Position numbers and translations under genes: made by a program | Shown here: piece by piece, positions 42,162 to 50,722 of the stretch | Numbering within the stretch: the first letter of the stretch is position 1 | How the letters are laid out: each line of letters opens with the position of its first letter | Assembly (NCBI RefSeq): GCF_023276405.1 | Contig: NZ_JALRMO010000001.1 | Coordinates: 5,515,001 to 5,579,000 of the forward strand | Source: Paenibacillus hamazuiensis | Lineage (GTDB): Bacteria > Bacillota > Bacilli > Paenibacillales > NBRC-103111 | Direction: 5' to 3' | Length of the DNA: 64,000 bases | Notes under the pieces: model-generated | What the model was told of the DNA's origin: nothing | What the model saw: the letters and a program-made list of their open reading frames with translations, nothing else | The model's database searches: none

Positions 42162-42668
42162 CTAACGATTCACCGATAGTAATTTGACGGATGAGGGGAA
42201 AGCGATCCGGATGAAAACCTTCAGTACCATAAGTCCGGCACATCCTCCAAGCGTATTTAATATCAGATCGTCCACGTCAAACGCTCCGATTTCCATCAAG
42301 AGCTGTCCCGTTTCGATCAGCAAGCTGTAGCCGAAGCTTATGGCGGCAATCGACCATAGCGAAGATTTTCGTTTGGCACTAAGGAGCGGAATCAGAAACC
42401 CGATCGGCATAAAAGCCGCCACATTGCCGCCCAAGTTGACGATGGACGTCCAAGCATGGCTGGAATCGAAAAGATAATATCCGATCGTCCGGAAAGGGAC
42501 CAGATTGCATTTTTCCGAGTCCAGATACGTCCACACCGCCGCTGTGCGGACATTCATCAGCTGAGCATACATAAATGAAACGCTCTCCCTCAGCCATGTA
42601 TACTTTAGCGTTATCACGATATCCAGCATCAGCATGAGCCAGGCTCCGAGCTTCCATTGCTTTTTCAT
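42162..42668 (-). CDS. VanZ-like family membrane protein
   Basis: 168 aa from ATG at 42668 (GGAAGGAG 7 nt upstream). Four to five hydrophobic helices. The VanZ signature is present: NLVPFRTIGYYLF, NLGGNVAAFMPIGFLIPLL, SLLIETGQLLMEIGAFDVDDLILNTLGG. VanZ proteins confer low-level teicoplanin resistance in enterococci, but most genomic members are of unknown role in the envelope. It is controlled by a hexamer array with a -10 at the standard distance. Confidence 0.9.
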   Translation of the reverse strand: MKKQWKLGAWLMLMLDIVITLKYTWLRESVSFMYAQLMNVRTAAVWTYLDSEKCNLVPFRTIGYYLFDSSHAWTSIVNLGGNVAAFMPIGFLIPLLSAKRKSSLWSIAAISFGYSLLIETGQLLMEIGAFDVDDLILNTLGGCAGLMVLKVFIRIAFPSSVKLLSVNR

Positions 42669-42704
42669 AAGCATTCTCCTTCCGGATCTTGTTCGTTGCC
42701 TGAA

Positions 42705-42758
42705 ATGATAATGCTGCCGCATGAATGTAACCTGAGTCCGGGCTGAACCGATGCTGAA
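42705..42758 (-). promoter_or_regulatory. Hexamer array and -10 box of the VanZ gene
   Basis: Plus-strand CATGAA (42720), CCTGAG (42731), GCTGAA (42742) and GCTGAA (42753), each 11 bp apart, are 9 nt from TATCAT (42705-42710, minus strand). There is no -35 box. Confidence 0.72.
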
Positions 42759-42791
42759 AATATTCCAGCTTTCCTGCTGATCTGCGGAAAA

Positions 42792-42867
42792 TTCAGGAAA
42801 TCATCAGCTTTCTCTCAATCATTATTCAGACGATCCTCAGCGCGCATTCAGACAGGGAGTTTATGAT
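42792..42867 (+). promoter_or_regulatory. Six-element TTCAGC-type array and -10 box of the SLH gene
   Basis: TTCAGG (42792), ATCAGC (42803), CTCAAT (42814), TTCAGA (42825), CTCAGC (42836) and TTCAGA (42847), spaced exactly 11 bp. The last box is 9 nt before TATGAT (42862-42867). No -35 hexamer. This is the longest array in the window. Confidence 0.75.
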
Positions 42868-42906
42868 GCTTCATGTAACTACTAATTCCAAGAGGTGACC
42901 TTGTAT

Positions 42907-44196
42907 ATGAAAAAAATGCTTGTTTGCACCATCCTGAGTTCCTGCATCTTCAGCTTCGGAGGACTCATACATAACGAGGCGTACGCTGCAGCCGGCGCTT
43001 TCGCCAATCAAACGGACGCGCTGCCGGCCGGAATCCGGACTCCCGTTAAACCGCCCGGCGATCAAACCCGACCGGAAAGCGGGATGGCGGACCGGATGAA
43101 TCGGCAGCTGGAGGACGGCAAGCTCTCCCAGGGCAACGAAGATCGCACGGGCGTTTCTCAAGACAAGAGCGCTCCGCAAAATGCGAGCGGTCGCCCGAAC
43201 ATGAATGGCTCCGGAAACGCGAACATCGTTAAGCTTGCCGCCGCTGTGCTCGGTCTGGATGAAAGCACAGTGACGGATTCGCTGCAAGCCGGCAAAACCT
43301 TGCTGCAGATCGCTGCAGACCAAGGCGTGGATGCGGACGAGTTTTTGCAGAAGCTGACGGACGCCGAAAGCGCCTCGATCGATGCCGAAGTCTCTGCCGG
43401 AAAAATCGCCCAAGATCAAGCGGATCGGCAAAAATCGGGACTTTCCGACCGGTTGAAGCGGCTGCTGGAAGGCGCCGCAGGTTCGGCAAGCCTCCCTTCC
43501 GGCCCGGATCGGACGGATCGCCCGGCGCCCTCCGCCTTGGGCGGGGATAAGCAGCAGGACCATCGATTCGGCGGGGGCGATACGGTGACGGCCAGAGTTT
43601 ACGGACAGGATGGCGAAGGTCTGATCGATATTAAAGGCCATTGGGCTGCAGCTTATTTGAAAAATCTTGCGGCGAAAGGCGTTCTCCAAGGCGATCAAGA
43701 CAAACGGATTCATCCCGATACCACCGTCACCCGCGAAGAAATCGCCGCGATGATTACCCGCAGCTTTAAATTAACGTCTGAGCCGCAGGATGCCGATGAC
43801 TACTCCGATGTTCCTAAATCGCGATGGTCCTACGACAGCATAAAGGCAACCAAGGAATTCTTTGACACCAAGTCGGATGAAAAAGGGGAACGCTCCTTCA
43901 ACCCCGGCGAGGGGATGAAGAGAGAGGATGTCGCGGTCGTTCTGGTTAAAGCGCTGCTGAGGCAAAATCCGGAGCTCAGCCTGATGGACGAAGCATCGGC
44001 CGGTCAGTTGCTCAGCGGCACGTTCGCCGATGCAAGCAGCATCCCGGAGTCTATGCGCGTGTATGTGGCGACAGCGGTAAACAACGGATGGATTCAAGGC
44101 GATGACCAGGGCAATTTTTCGCCGGAGAAAACGGTCACCCGCGCCGAAGCCGCGGCTTTGCTGGATCGTTTGCCGAGTGGCGGGTCCGGCAGCTGA
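42907..44196 (+). CDS. SLH-domain surface protein with the shared helical module
   Basis: 429 aa from ATG at 42907 (AGAGGTGACC upstream). The signal peptide is LVCTILSSCIFSFGGLIHNEAYA. Residues about 110-195 contain LGLDESTVTDSLQAGKTL, DQGVDADEFLQKL and GKIAQDQADRQKSGLSDRL, a close match to the module in the secreted protein at 13100-13870. The C-terminal half has three S-layer homology repeats (DIKGHWAAAYLKNLAAKGVL; DVPKSRWSYDSIKATKEFF; VYVATAVNNGWIQGDDQGNF), which bind pyruvylated cell-wall polymer. It is controlled by a six-element hexamer array. Confidence 0.9.
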   Translation: MKKMLVCTILSSCIFSFGGLIHNEAYAAAGAFANQTDALPAGIRTPVKPPGDQTRPESGMADRMNRQLEDGKLSQGNEDRTGVSQDKSAPQNASGRPNMNGSGNANIVKLAAAVLGLDESTVTDSLQAGKTLLQIAADQGVDADEFLQKLTDAESASIDAEVSAGKIAQDQADRQKSGLSDRLKRLLEGAAGSASLPSGPDRTDRPAPSALGGDKQQDHRFGGGDTVTARVYGQDGEGLIDIKGHWAAAYLKNLAAKGVLQGDQDKRIHPDTTVTREEIAAMITRSFKLTSEPQDADDYSDVPKSRWSYDSIKATKEFFDTKSDEKGERSFNPGEGMKREDVAVVLVKALLRQNPELSLMDEASAGQLLSGTFADASSIPESMRVYVATAVNNGWIQGDDQGNFSPEKTVTRAEAAALLDRLPSGGSGS

Positions 44197-44210
44197 ACAG
44201 AAACCCGATG

Positions 44211-44240
44211 AGGCATACCGTTTCGGTATGCCTTTGTGTT
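44211..44240 (+). terminator. Terminator-like hairpin after the SLH gene
   Basis: AGGCATACCG / CGGTATGCCT with a TTT loop, then TTGTGTT, 14 nt past the stop. Confidence 0.6.
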
Positions 44241-44359
44241 CGCAAATAATATGCTCAAGTCTCAATTTTATCTTGTTACGCACTCTTTACTCTTGTTCCT
44301 GCAGATAATTTCGCGGTACAATGCAAATAACATATGGAAGCAGGAGGATTCATCCGAGC

Positions 44360-44833
44360 GTGAAAGAAAAGAACGACATTGAAGCGGAAAAATACACGGG
44401 CAACCACCAACCGAAATGGTTTGGACTGGCGGTTCAAGCTCTTATTATTTTATCAAGGGAACAAATGCTCATGTGTCCGAGCGTTGATATCGCAGCTTAT
44501 CTGCAGTCGGAGGCAACTCTGCTGCGGCGGGTTCTCGCCGTTCTCTCACGAGAAGGACTGCTCGAAACGCGGGAGGGACGGGACGGCGGCTACCGACTGA
44601 AAAAGAACCCGGAATCGATTACGTTGGTGGAAGTATACGACGCTTTTCAGGTAAGCAGCCCGTTATGCTTTGGAATCGTCGATAAAACAGGAACGCATCC
44701 GCTAGGTATCCAAATGAAAACGGTCCTTAGCGATATTACGGAGGAATTGGACCTGAGCATGCGCGAAGTACTCAAGAATTATACGATCGCCGATTTGGCG
44801 AGGAGGCTCGACAAGTTAGAGCATCGGAATTGA
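44360..44833 (+). CDS. Rrf2-family transcriptional regulator
   Basis: About 157 aa if started at GTG 44360 (AGGAGG about 12 nt upstream); the frame is open from 44321. The winged helix is CPSVDIAAYLQSEATLLRRVLAVLSREGLLETREGRDGGYRLKK. The sensor region has Cys in SSPLCFGIV and no cluster-type triad. It is directly upstream of, and in the same direction as, the nitroreductase gene, whose promoter starts inside its stop region. It is a candidate repressor of that gene, in the manner of Rrf2/nitroreductase pairs in Bacillales. Confidence 0.8.
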   Translation: MKEKNDIEAEKYTGNHQPKWFGLAVQALIILSREQMLMCPSVDIAAYLQSEATLLRRVLAVLSREGLLETREGRDGGYRLKKNPESITLVEVYDAFQVSSPLCFGIVDKTGTHPLGIQMKTVLSDITEELDLSMREVLKNYTIADLARRLDKLEHRN

Positions 44834-44858
44834 CAGTTTTTAACGTGGGCGCTATACT
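44830..44858 (+). promoter_or_regulatory. Sigma-A promoter of the nitroreductase gene
   Basis: Perfect TTGACA at 44830-44835 and TATACT at 44853-44858 with a 17-nt spacer. The -35 overlaps the stop codon of the Rrf2 gene. Confidence 0.82.
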
Positions 44859-44872
44859 GTGAAATATCTTTA

Positions 44873-44901
44873 ACAGTTAGCATTTTTTTGCATCTAACTG
44901 T
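44873..44901. promoter_or_regulatory. Inverted repeat between promoter and nitroreductase start
   Basis: ACAGTTAG and CTAACTGT are separated by 13 nt and lie in the 5' leader. This could be an operator, for example for the adjacent Rrf2 regulator, or an RNA hairpin. Its function is inferred only from position. Confidence 0.5.
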
Positions 44902-44957
44902 GCGGAATTTTCCACAGTAATGATTCGCCATTTTCATTTTCCAAGGAGGAGAGAACC

Positions 44958-45620
44958 ATGTCCGTCTCACAACGGTCTCAAACGCTAGAGCAACAACTTT
45001 TTTTCGATGTCATTAAAGGACGTCGATCTGTCCGCAGCTATGATCCCGAAGTCAAGATCTCGCGTGAGGAATTAAGCGAAATATTGCGGAATGCCGCGCT
45101 GGCCCCTTCAGGAGCCAACCTTCAGCCATGGCGGTTTCTCGTCATTGATTCGCAGGAACTGAAGCAAAAGCTGCTTCCGATCGCGTTCAACCAACAGCAA
45201 GTGGTTGAAGCTTCGGCTGTCATTGCCGTTCTCGGGGACTTGGAGTGCTATAAGCTGGCTGAGAAAATTTACGGTCAAACGGTTGAGGCCGGCTACATGC
45301 CTGCGGAAACGGCTAAATCGTTCGTTGAACGATATACCGCTATGTTCACGAACATGCCGACTGATGCCGTCCGCCAAATCGTTGTTACCGATGGCGGATT
45401 GGTGTCGATGCAGCTGATGCTCGTCGCCCGCGCCAAAGGTTATGATACAGTCCCGATGGGCGGCTACGACAAAGAAAAGTTCATGGAAGCATTCGGTATT
45501 TCAGAGCGGTATGTTCCGATTATGCTGATCGCCCTGGGTAAGGCGGCGAAGCCCGGACATCCGACGACAAGGCTGCCAATTGAAGACGTGACGTTCTTTA
45601 ACGAAATGCCCAAGGCATAA
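44958..45620 (+). CDS. Nitroreductase-family protein
   Basis: 220 aa. FMN-binding nitroreductase fold with N-terminal GRRSVRSYDPEVKIS, ALAPSGANLQPWRFLVID and C-terminal AKGYDTVPMGGYD. These are the NAD(P)H-dependent flavin oxidoreductase signatures, and the length fits the NfsA/YdgI/DrgA-type family. It reduces nitro compounds or quinones in vitro; the physiological substrate is unknown. AAGGAGG lies 8 nt upstream. The promoter and possible operator suggest inducible expression under the Rrf2 regulator. Confidence 0.9.
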   Translation: MSVSQRSQTLEQQLFFDVIKGRRSVRSYDPEVKISREELSEILRNAALAPSGANLQPWRFLVIDSQELKQKLLPIAFNQQQVVEASAVIAVLGDLECYKLAEKIYGQTVEAGYMPAETAKSFVERYTAMFTNMPTDAVRQIVVTDGGLVSMQLMLVARAKGYDTVPMGGYDKEKFMEAFGISERYVPIMLIALGKAAKPGHPTTRLPIEDVTFFNEMPKA

Positions 45621-45716
45621 AGAAAATGAAAAAGACTGCGAGTGCCCGACCGGATCCGGTGGTCAGGTGCCTGACGCCAAGGCGGGGCAGGCTCGAATCG
45701 CCCTGCTTCGCGACGC

Positions 45717-45765
45717 AAAAACGCCTTTCGTTTTGCCAATAGGCAATCGAAAGGCGTTCTTTTTG
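45717..45765. terminator. Bidirectional terminator
   Basis: AACGCCTTTCG / CGAAAGGCGTT with a 17-nt loop, A run before and T run after. It lies between the convergent nitroreductase gene and giant surface-protein gene. Confidence 0.75.
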
Positions 45766-45779
45766 TCAGCTTGTTTAGA

Positions 45780-48700
45780 CTATTCCCGGGTCTCTCCCGT
45801 CCGTTTCTCCACACCGTTTTCCGTGATGTATTGATGGTCGACAGAAGCTTCCTCGATGTCGGCGAAGGCCCAATGGCTCGGGTTCACATCCGCCCATGTC
45901 GGAACCGTAATTCCCGTGAGCGGACCGCGTTCCATGATCCGGTTCATGATCGTCACCGTCTCCGCACGGGTCGTATTGTCTTTCGGGCGGAAAGATCCGT
46001 CCGGATAGCCATTCATCACGTTTGCCGCTTCTACGGCAGCAATCTCATTTCTTGCCCAGCTGTCCGCCGTATCGGTAAATGAATCCTTCCCGCTGCTCTT
46101 CAAACCTTTTACACGAGCCGCTACACTGGCCAGCTCTTCTCTCGTAATCGGTTGATCGGGGCGGAACGTTCCGTCCGGATAGCCGAGCATGATTCCTTGC
46201 TTCGTAACGGCTGCAATGAACCGGAGGCCCCAATCGGACTCCGTTACGTCGGAATAGCCGGATTCCTCCGAAGCGGGTGCGGCCAAGTGTAAAATTCTGC
46301 TCAGGATCGCCGCAATTTCCCTTCGGCTGATATCCCGGTCAGGTTTAAACGTACCGTCCGGGTAACCCTCGATATATTTTTCATGCTTACCTTGCTTGGA
46401 TTTGTCGGCTTCCTCCGGCATCGTTACTTTTACTGCGTCCGATGGCGCGGATTCAACGCCATTGATGATGGCCGTCACCGTGAAGCTGTGGCTCGTCCCG
46501 GCGGCAAGCCCCTCCGCCTTGTAACTTGTCCCCGCAATGCCGGAAGCAATCAGCTTCCCGTTGTCGTAAACGTTATACGTGGCATTTTCCGCTGCTGCAT
46601 CCCATGTCAATGTAACCCCTGTCTGGGTCACGCTGCCCGAGGACAAATTGGCCGGAGCCGAAGCGGAATTGCCTCCGGACGCGGAGGACGAACCTGACGA
46701 GCCGGACGAGCCGGATTTTTTCGGCTTCATGCTGAAGTTGAGCGATACCAAACTTTGTCCCACGTGAATAATGCCGTCTTGAATGTAGCTGTCTGATCCG
46801 GCTTCGGCCGGCACCGTCGGTCTTGCTTCCAGTGTGCTGTAAGTGGAATAACCGCCCTTGGAAGCGACAATGTAATAGTCGGCATCCCCGTAAACCATCC
46901 ACGCATAAGCCCCGCTGGCATCCGTCATTTGCGGATTGTGATTTTGGTTGGGAGCAAATTTAGGAAGCTCCGGCAGATTGACGAGCGTATGCGGTGTACG
47001 TTTGTTCTGTCTGTTGAGCTCGGTATCCGCCCAATACAATCTCATGTCAATATCGCTGATCGGCCGGCCGTTAGACGAATCGGTTACGATTCCGTACGGG
47101 TCGATCAAGGAATATACGATGCTGACTTCCCCGTTTTGGTTAATGGTTACCGTTGCCGCCGGACCCGCGAGCAGGCTTCCGTCCGGCGCCTTGATCCGGT
47201 ACGCGAGAACATATTGTCCTTGCGGCACACCGTCTACATTGAAGCTTCCATCCGAATTGATCGTAACCTGCCGATCGAAGCCGCTGCCGTCCTTGCTCTT
47301 CACGGCTACGCTGACATTTCCCGCTCCAAACAAGTTTTCAACCGTAGTCGCGCCGTTCGAGCCGGCGGAAGCGACGGACAGCTTCCCGCTGATTTTGTTC
47401 TCCGAAGCGATCTCATCGCCTACTCCATTTAATGCGCCGACATGTGCGGTTTGCGTCGTATTCATCCATACCGTTTGACCGCCGATTTGTACGGGAGTTT
47501 GGATATTCAGCGTATAGTTCCAATTGCCGCGCGGCACGTTGATCTGATACGAACCGTCCGCTCCGGTAACGACCTCCTGGGAGAAATCCGCCGTTCCGTC
47601 TCCGTCAAAATCCGCCAGTACCGATACGATGGCGCCGGCAATCGGCTTGCCCGTCACCTTGTCGATGAGTACGCCTTTCACGGAGGCCGGCATGAAATTC
47701 ACCGAGATGCTTCGCTGCGCGAGCAAACCCGTTGCCGGGTCGGTGGCAGTGGCCGTGACCATCTGATGTACGGGAACGATGCTCTCGATGGCGGGTGCGG
47801 TAAATACAGCTTCGGCAATACCGTTCGCATCCGTCACTGCCGACTTCGCCGAATTTCCGATTCCCTGAAATGCGATCGTAACGCCGGCCACCGGGCTGCC
47901 GCTTAACGAGGCGACGCTCGCCTTCAGCTTCAGCTGCGATTTTCCGTCCCCTACAACGGATTCCGGAGTTGCCTCAAGCTGAAGCGTAATTTGCGGCTCC
48001 CCGCTTTGAACGGTGATGGTTACGGAATACGACTTACCGCCAAACGAAACCGTGATGGTGACCGTCCCGGGCGCTTTTGCCGTGATAACGCCGTTCGAAT
48101 CGACCGTTGCGACGGATGGATCCGATGAGCTGTAAGTGACGCCGTCATCGACCTTCCGGATGCTTTGATCCGAATAGACGGCTTTCGCTGTCAACTGCAG
48201 CGTATCCCCTACCGACAGCACCTGGTCTCCCTGGTCGGAAAGCAGACCTTCGACAGCGAGTCCCGTCGTGGTCACGTTAACTGCCTGCGACTTCGCAGAC
48301 TCGCCGTCCGCATTCGCCGCGCTCACCGTAAAGCTGTATGCGGTCGCCGGCGACAGGTTCGTTACGGTGTAGCTTGTTCCCGACGTTACCTTCGCTATAA
48401 ACGTTCCGTTCATGTATACGTTATAATAAGTTGCTCCGGTGACCGTGTCCCAGGTAAGGGTCGTCCCCGTCTCCGTCGTATTGCTTGCAATCAAGTTGGC
48501 CGGAACGGATGGCGCCGCTTTCGGGGCCAACGTCGTCACATTAACAGGCGTCGACTTCGCAGACTCGCCGTCCGCATTCGCCGCGCTCACCGTAAAGTTA
48601 TATGCGGTCGCCGACGACAGGTTCGTTACGCTGTAGCTTGTCCCCGACGTTACCTTCGCTATAAACGTTCCGTTCATATATACGTTATAATAAGTTGCTC

Positions 48701-50528
48701 CGGTGACTGTGTCCCAGGTCAGGGTCGTCCCCGTCTCCGTCGTATTGCTTGCACTCAAGTTGGTCGGAACGGATGGCGGCGTTGCTGCCGCATTAATCGG
48801 TTGCGTTACGTTCGCATCCGCGTATCCGGCCGCTTTCACGATAATATTGTGATTACCGACACCGAGCACTCCCGCATTGATGGTAATCTTGCCTGCACTC
48901 AAGGTGTATTGCGACGAAGCGAGCGGTGTACCGCCGTCATATACGGCGGAAACCACTCCTCGCCAAGCCGGTATATCTGTAAACGTAATATCGATGGCAT
49001 GTGCCGTATCGTTGTTTGATGCGTCCGCCGTTAGCGCCGGTGGGGTTGATAACAACGTCGTTACACTCACCGGCGTTGACGGAGCCGATTGTACGTTATT
49101 GGCGACCGCCGTCACCGTATAATCGCGACTTATATCTGGAGTCAAGCCCGTTAAGCCGTACGTTGTACCGGTGACCGTTGTAAGCAGAGTTCCGTTTTCA
49201 TAAAGCTTGTACGAGGTTGCTCCGCTCACCGCAGTCCAGATCAGGGTAGCCCCGGTATCCGTCACATTGCTTCTCGTCAGCGACGTGGGGGATGAAGGGA
49301 TCGCCACCGTGCCGTACGATCCCCCCTCGCTGATCGCGTTTACATTGCCTGGGGATGATACCGGCGTAGACCCCATGTTCAAGATAACCGTCGCCTCTCC
49401 GTTAGCATCCGTAACAACTGGCAACGTAACCGGATTTCCACTAACGTCTTCAATCGTCCCACTATCCGGCTTAAAGGTAACCGGTACGCCGGCAACCGGA
49501 TTTCCGCCGGCATCCCTCGCCGTCGCCGTCAATTGCGTTTTGCCGTTTTGCGTGAGAGCGGTTGTTGAAACAGTTGTTGTCGCGGGAGCTTGCATGTACG
49601 TATACGTATCGGTATCAATTGAATCCAGCTTGTTGGTAAAATACCAATTCAGGATATCATGATTTTCCCAAGCGCCACCGGTCGAAGCCGTAAATCCGGC
49701 ATAGACGGATGGTTGATTCGTAAAAATCGTTCCCAGATTAATGTTGTTCACGTCCAAAACTTTCGTAGCGGCAGTGCGGTCGTTCGAGTTTTTATTCATA
49801 TATACTTTTATGTTCTTGCTGGTGCCGTCATAATCAATCCAGACGTCGTAAACCGATCCGTCTTTGAGCTTATAGCCCAAGGTCGAGAGCAGATTATTAT
49901 ATCGGCCTGATGTGTTCGTCAGACTGCCGTTTTGGGCAAGTCCGACATAGCTGTCACTAGGATCGCTCAATTCCGGATTTTTGTAGGTGTCAAACTTCAC
50001 CGCAAAGCTGGGCGTAATGCCATAGTACCCCATCCCACCTCCGGGTGAGCCCACATTGCTTTGTACCGTTTGAATGGTAAATGTAATGCCGTCCGCGCCG
50101 GCCAGCAAGGAAGGATTATAGGTCGGGTTATTAAAACCTGTTGCGAATCCTTGACCCGTAAATCGGAAGGAAAAATAGGTGCTGAAAGAATAGTTATTCT
50201 GATTGTAAATTCTCTGCTTGCTAAATACGCTTCCGTAAGATCCCGGGGATCCCGGGGTGTTATAGAAGCCGTCATATCCGTTTTGCGTTGATGTCAGCCG
50301 AAGCACCGGTCCGCTGCTGACAAGCGGGTCGGTGACAACGCTGGCGGATCCATTTAAAGCCAAGACATTGCCTAGATTGGGGTCGCCAAAATCATCGTAC
50401 TTGAACGTCGCCCATTTGGTTGTTGTCGCCGCTTGAGCAGCTTGTTTGGAGACAAACGGAGCGATCATTCCAAAAATCATAAAAAACAACATTGCACAAG
50501 AAATCAATCTCTTGCTTGTACTCGCCAT
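45780..50528 (-). CDS. Giant S-layer-anchored lectin/FN3/Ig-like surface protein
   Basis: 1582 aa from ATG at 50528 (GAGAGGC upstream; ATG at 50561 has no site). Order of domains: signal peptide (SCAMLFFMIFGMIAPFV); L-type/legume-lectin-like domain (about residues 35-315; FATGFNNPTYNPS, WIDYDGTSKNIKVYMN); Big1-like Ig; FN3; an HBS/DUF1533-like domain (VGNHNIIVKAAGYADANV); two nearly identical FN3 repeats (about 585-755); Big2; Big1; carboxypeptidase-regulatory-like domains; a Ser-rich linker; FN3; and three SLH repeats at the C-terminus (YIEGYPDGTFKPDRDIS). It is probably a cell-surface carbohydrate-binding or adhesion protein held by SLH. No catalytic domain is seen. Confidence 0.88.
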   Translation of the reverse strand: MASTSKRLISCAMLFFMIFGMIAPFVSKQAAQAATTTKWATFKYDDFGDPNLGNVLALNGSASVVTDPLVSSGPVLRLTSTQNGYDGFYNTPGSPGSYGSVFSKQRIYNQNNYSFSTYFSFRFTGQGFATGFNNPTYNPSLLAGADGITFTIQTVQSNVGSPGGGMGYYGITPSFAVKFDTYKNPELSDPSDSYVGLAQNGSLTNTSGRYNNLLSTLGYKLKDGSVYDVWIDYDGTSKNIKVYMNKNSNDRTAATKVLDVNNINLGTIFTNQPSVYAGFTASTGGAWENHDILNWYFTNKLDSIDTDTYTYMQAPATTTVSTTALTQNGKTQLTATARDAGGNPVAGVPVTFKPDSGTIEDVSGNPVTLPVVTDANGEATVILNMGSTPVSSPGNVNAISEGGSYGTVAIPSSPTSLTRSNVTDTGATLIWTAVSGATSYKLYENGTLLTTVTGTTYGLTGLTPDISRDYTVTAVANNVQSAPSTPVSVTTLLSTPPALTADASNNDTAHAIDITFTDIPAWRGVVSAVYDGGTPLASSQYTLSAGKITINAGVLGVGNHNIIVKAAGYADANVTQPINAAATPPSVPTNLSASNTTETGTTLTWDTVTGATYYNVYMNGTFIAKVTSGTSYSVTNLSSATAYNFTVSAANADGESAKSTPVNVTTLAPKAAPSVPANLIASNTTETGTTLTWDTVTGATYYNVYMNGTFIAKVTSGTSYTVTNLSPATAYSFTVSAANADGESAKSQAVNVTTTGLAVEGLLSDQGDQVLSVGDTLQLTAKAVYSDQSIRKVDDGVTYSSSDPSVATVDSNGVITAKAPGTVTITVSFGGKSYSVTITVQSGEPQITLQLEATPESVVGDGKSQLKLKASVASLSGSPVAGVTIAFQGIGNSAKSAVTDANGIAEAVFTAPAIESIVPVHQMVTATATDPATGLLAQRSISVNFMPASVKGVLIDKVTGKPIAGAIVSVLADFDGDGTADFSQEVVTGADGSYQINVPRGNWNYTLNIQTPVQIGGQTVWMNTTQTAHVGALNGVGDEIASENKISGKLSVASAGSNGATTVENLFGAGNVSVAVKSKDGSGFDRQVTINSDGSFNVDGVPQGQYVLAYRIKAPDGSLLAGPAATVTINQNGEVSIVYSLIDPYGIVTDSSNGRPISDIDMRLYWADTELNRQNKRTPHTLVNLPELPKFAPNQNHNPQMTDASGAYAWMVYGDADYYIVASKGGYSTYSTLEARPTVPAEAGSDSYIQDGIIHVGQSLVSLNFSMKPKKSGSSGSSGSSSASGGNSASAPANLSSGSVTQTGVTLTWDAAAENATYNVYDNGKLIASGIAGTSYKAEGLAAGTSHSFTVTAIINGVESAPSDAVKVTMPEEADKSKQGKHEKYIEGYPDGTFKPDRDISRREIAAILSRILHLAAPASEESGYSDVTESDWGLRFIAAVTKQGIMLGYPDGTFRPDQPITREELASVAARVKGLKSSGKDSFTDTADSWARNEIAAVEAANVMNGYPDGSFRPKDNTTRAETVTIMNRIMERGPLTGITVPTWADVNPSHWAFADIEEASVDHQYITENGVEKRTGETRE
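48285..48778. repeat. Direct duplication of one FN3 domain (264-bp period)
   Basis: Segments 48285-48514 and 48549-48778 are almost identical over about 230 bp, offset by exactly 264 bp (88 codons), so the reading frame is preserved. The level of nucleotide identity implies a recent duplication or gene conversion. Confidence 0.9.
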
Positions 50529-50658
50529 ATCGATTTTATGCCTCTCTTTCCTTAGTACCATAATGTCTACGGTTGCCCGAAAAATCCTTTCCTTTCCGCA
50601 AATGAACTCCTTTCTCGTCGAAAATAGTCATATTTTCCCGATGATGCATGACTTTTTA

Positions 50659-50690
50659 ACCATATCACGCCGATCTGAGCAAATTCTGAG
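50659..50690 (-). promoter_or_regulatory. Two-box candidate of the hexamer array upstream of the giant surface protein
   Basis: Plus-strand TCTGAG at 50674 and 50685, 11 bp apart; read toward the gene they are CTCAGA. TATGGT lies 9 nt beyond (50659-50664). With only two boxes and a mediocre -10, this is a weak candidate. Confidence 0.35.
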
Positions 50691-50722
50691 CAAAGCCGAG
50701 GCACAAAAAAAGCGACACACGC

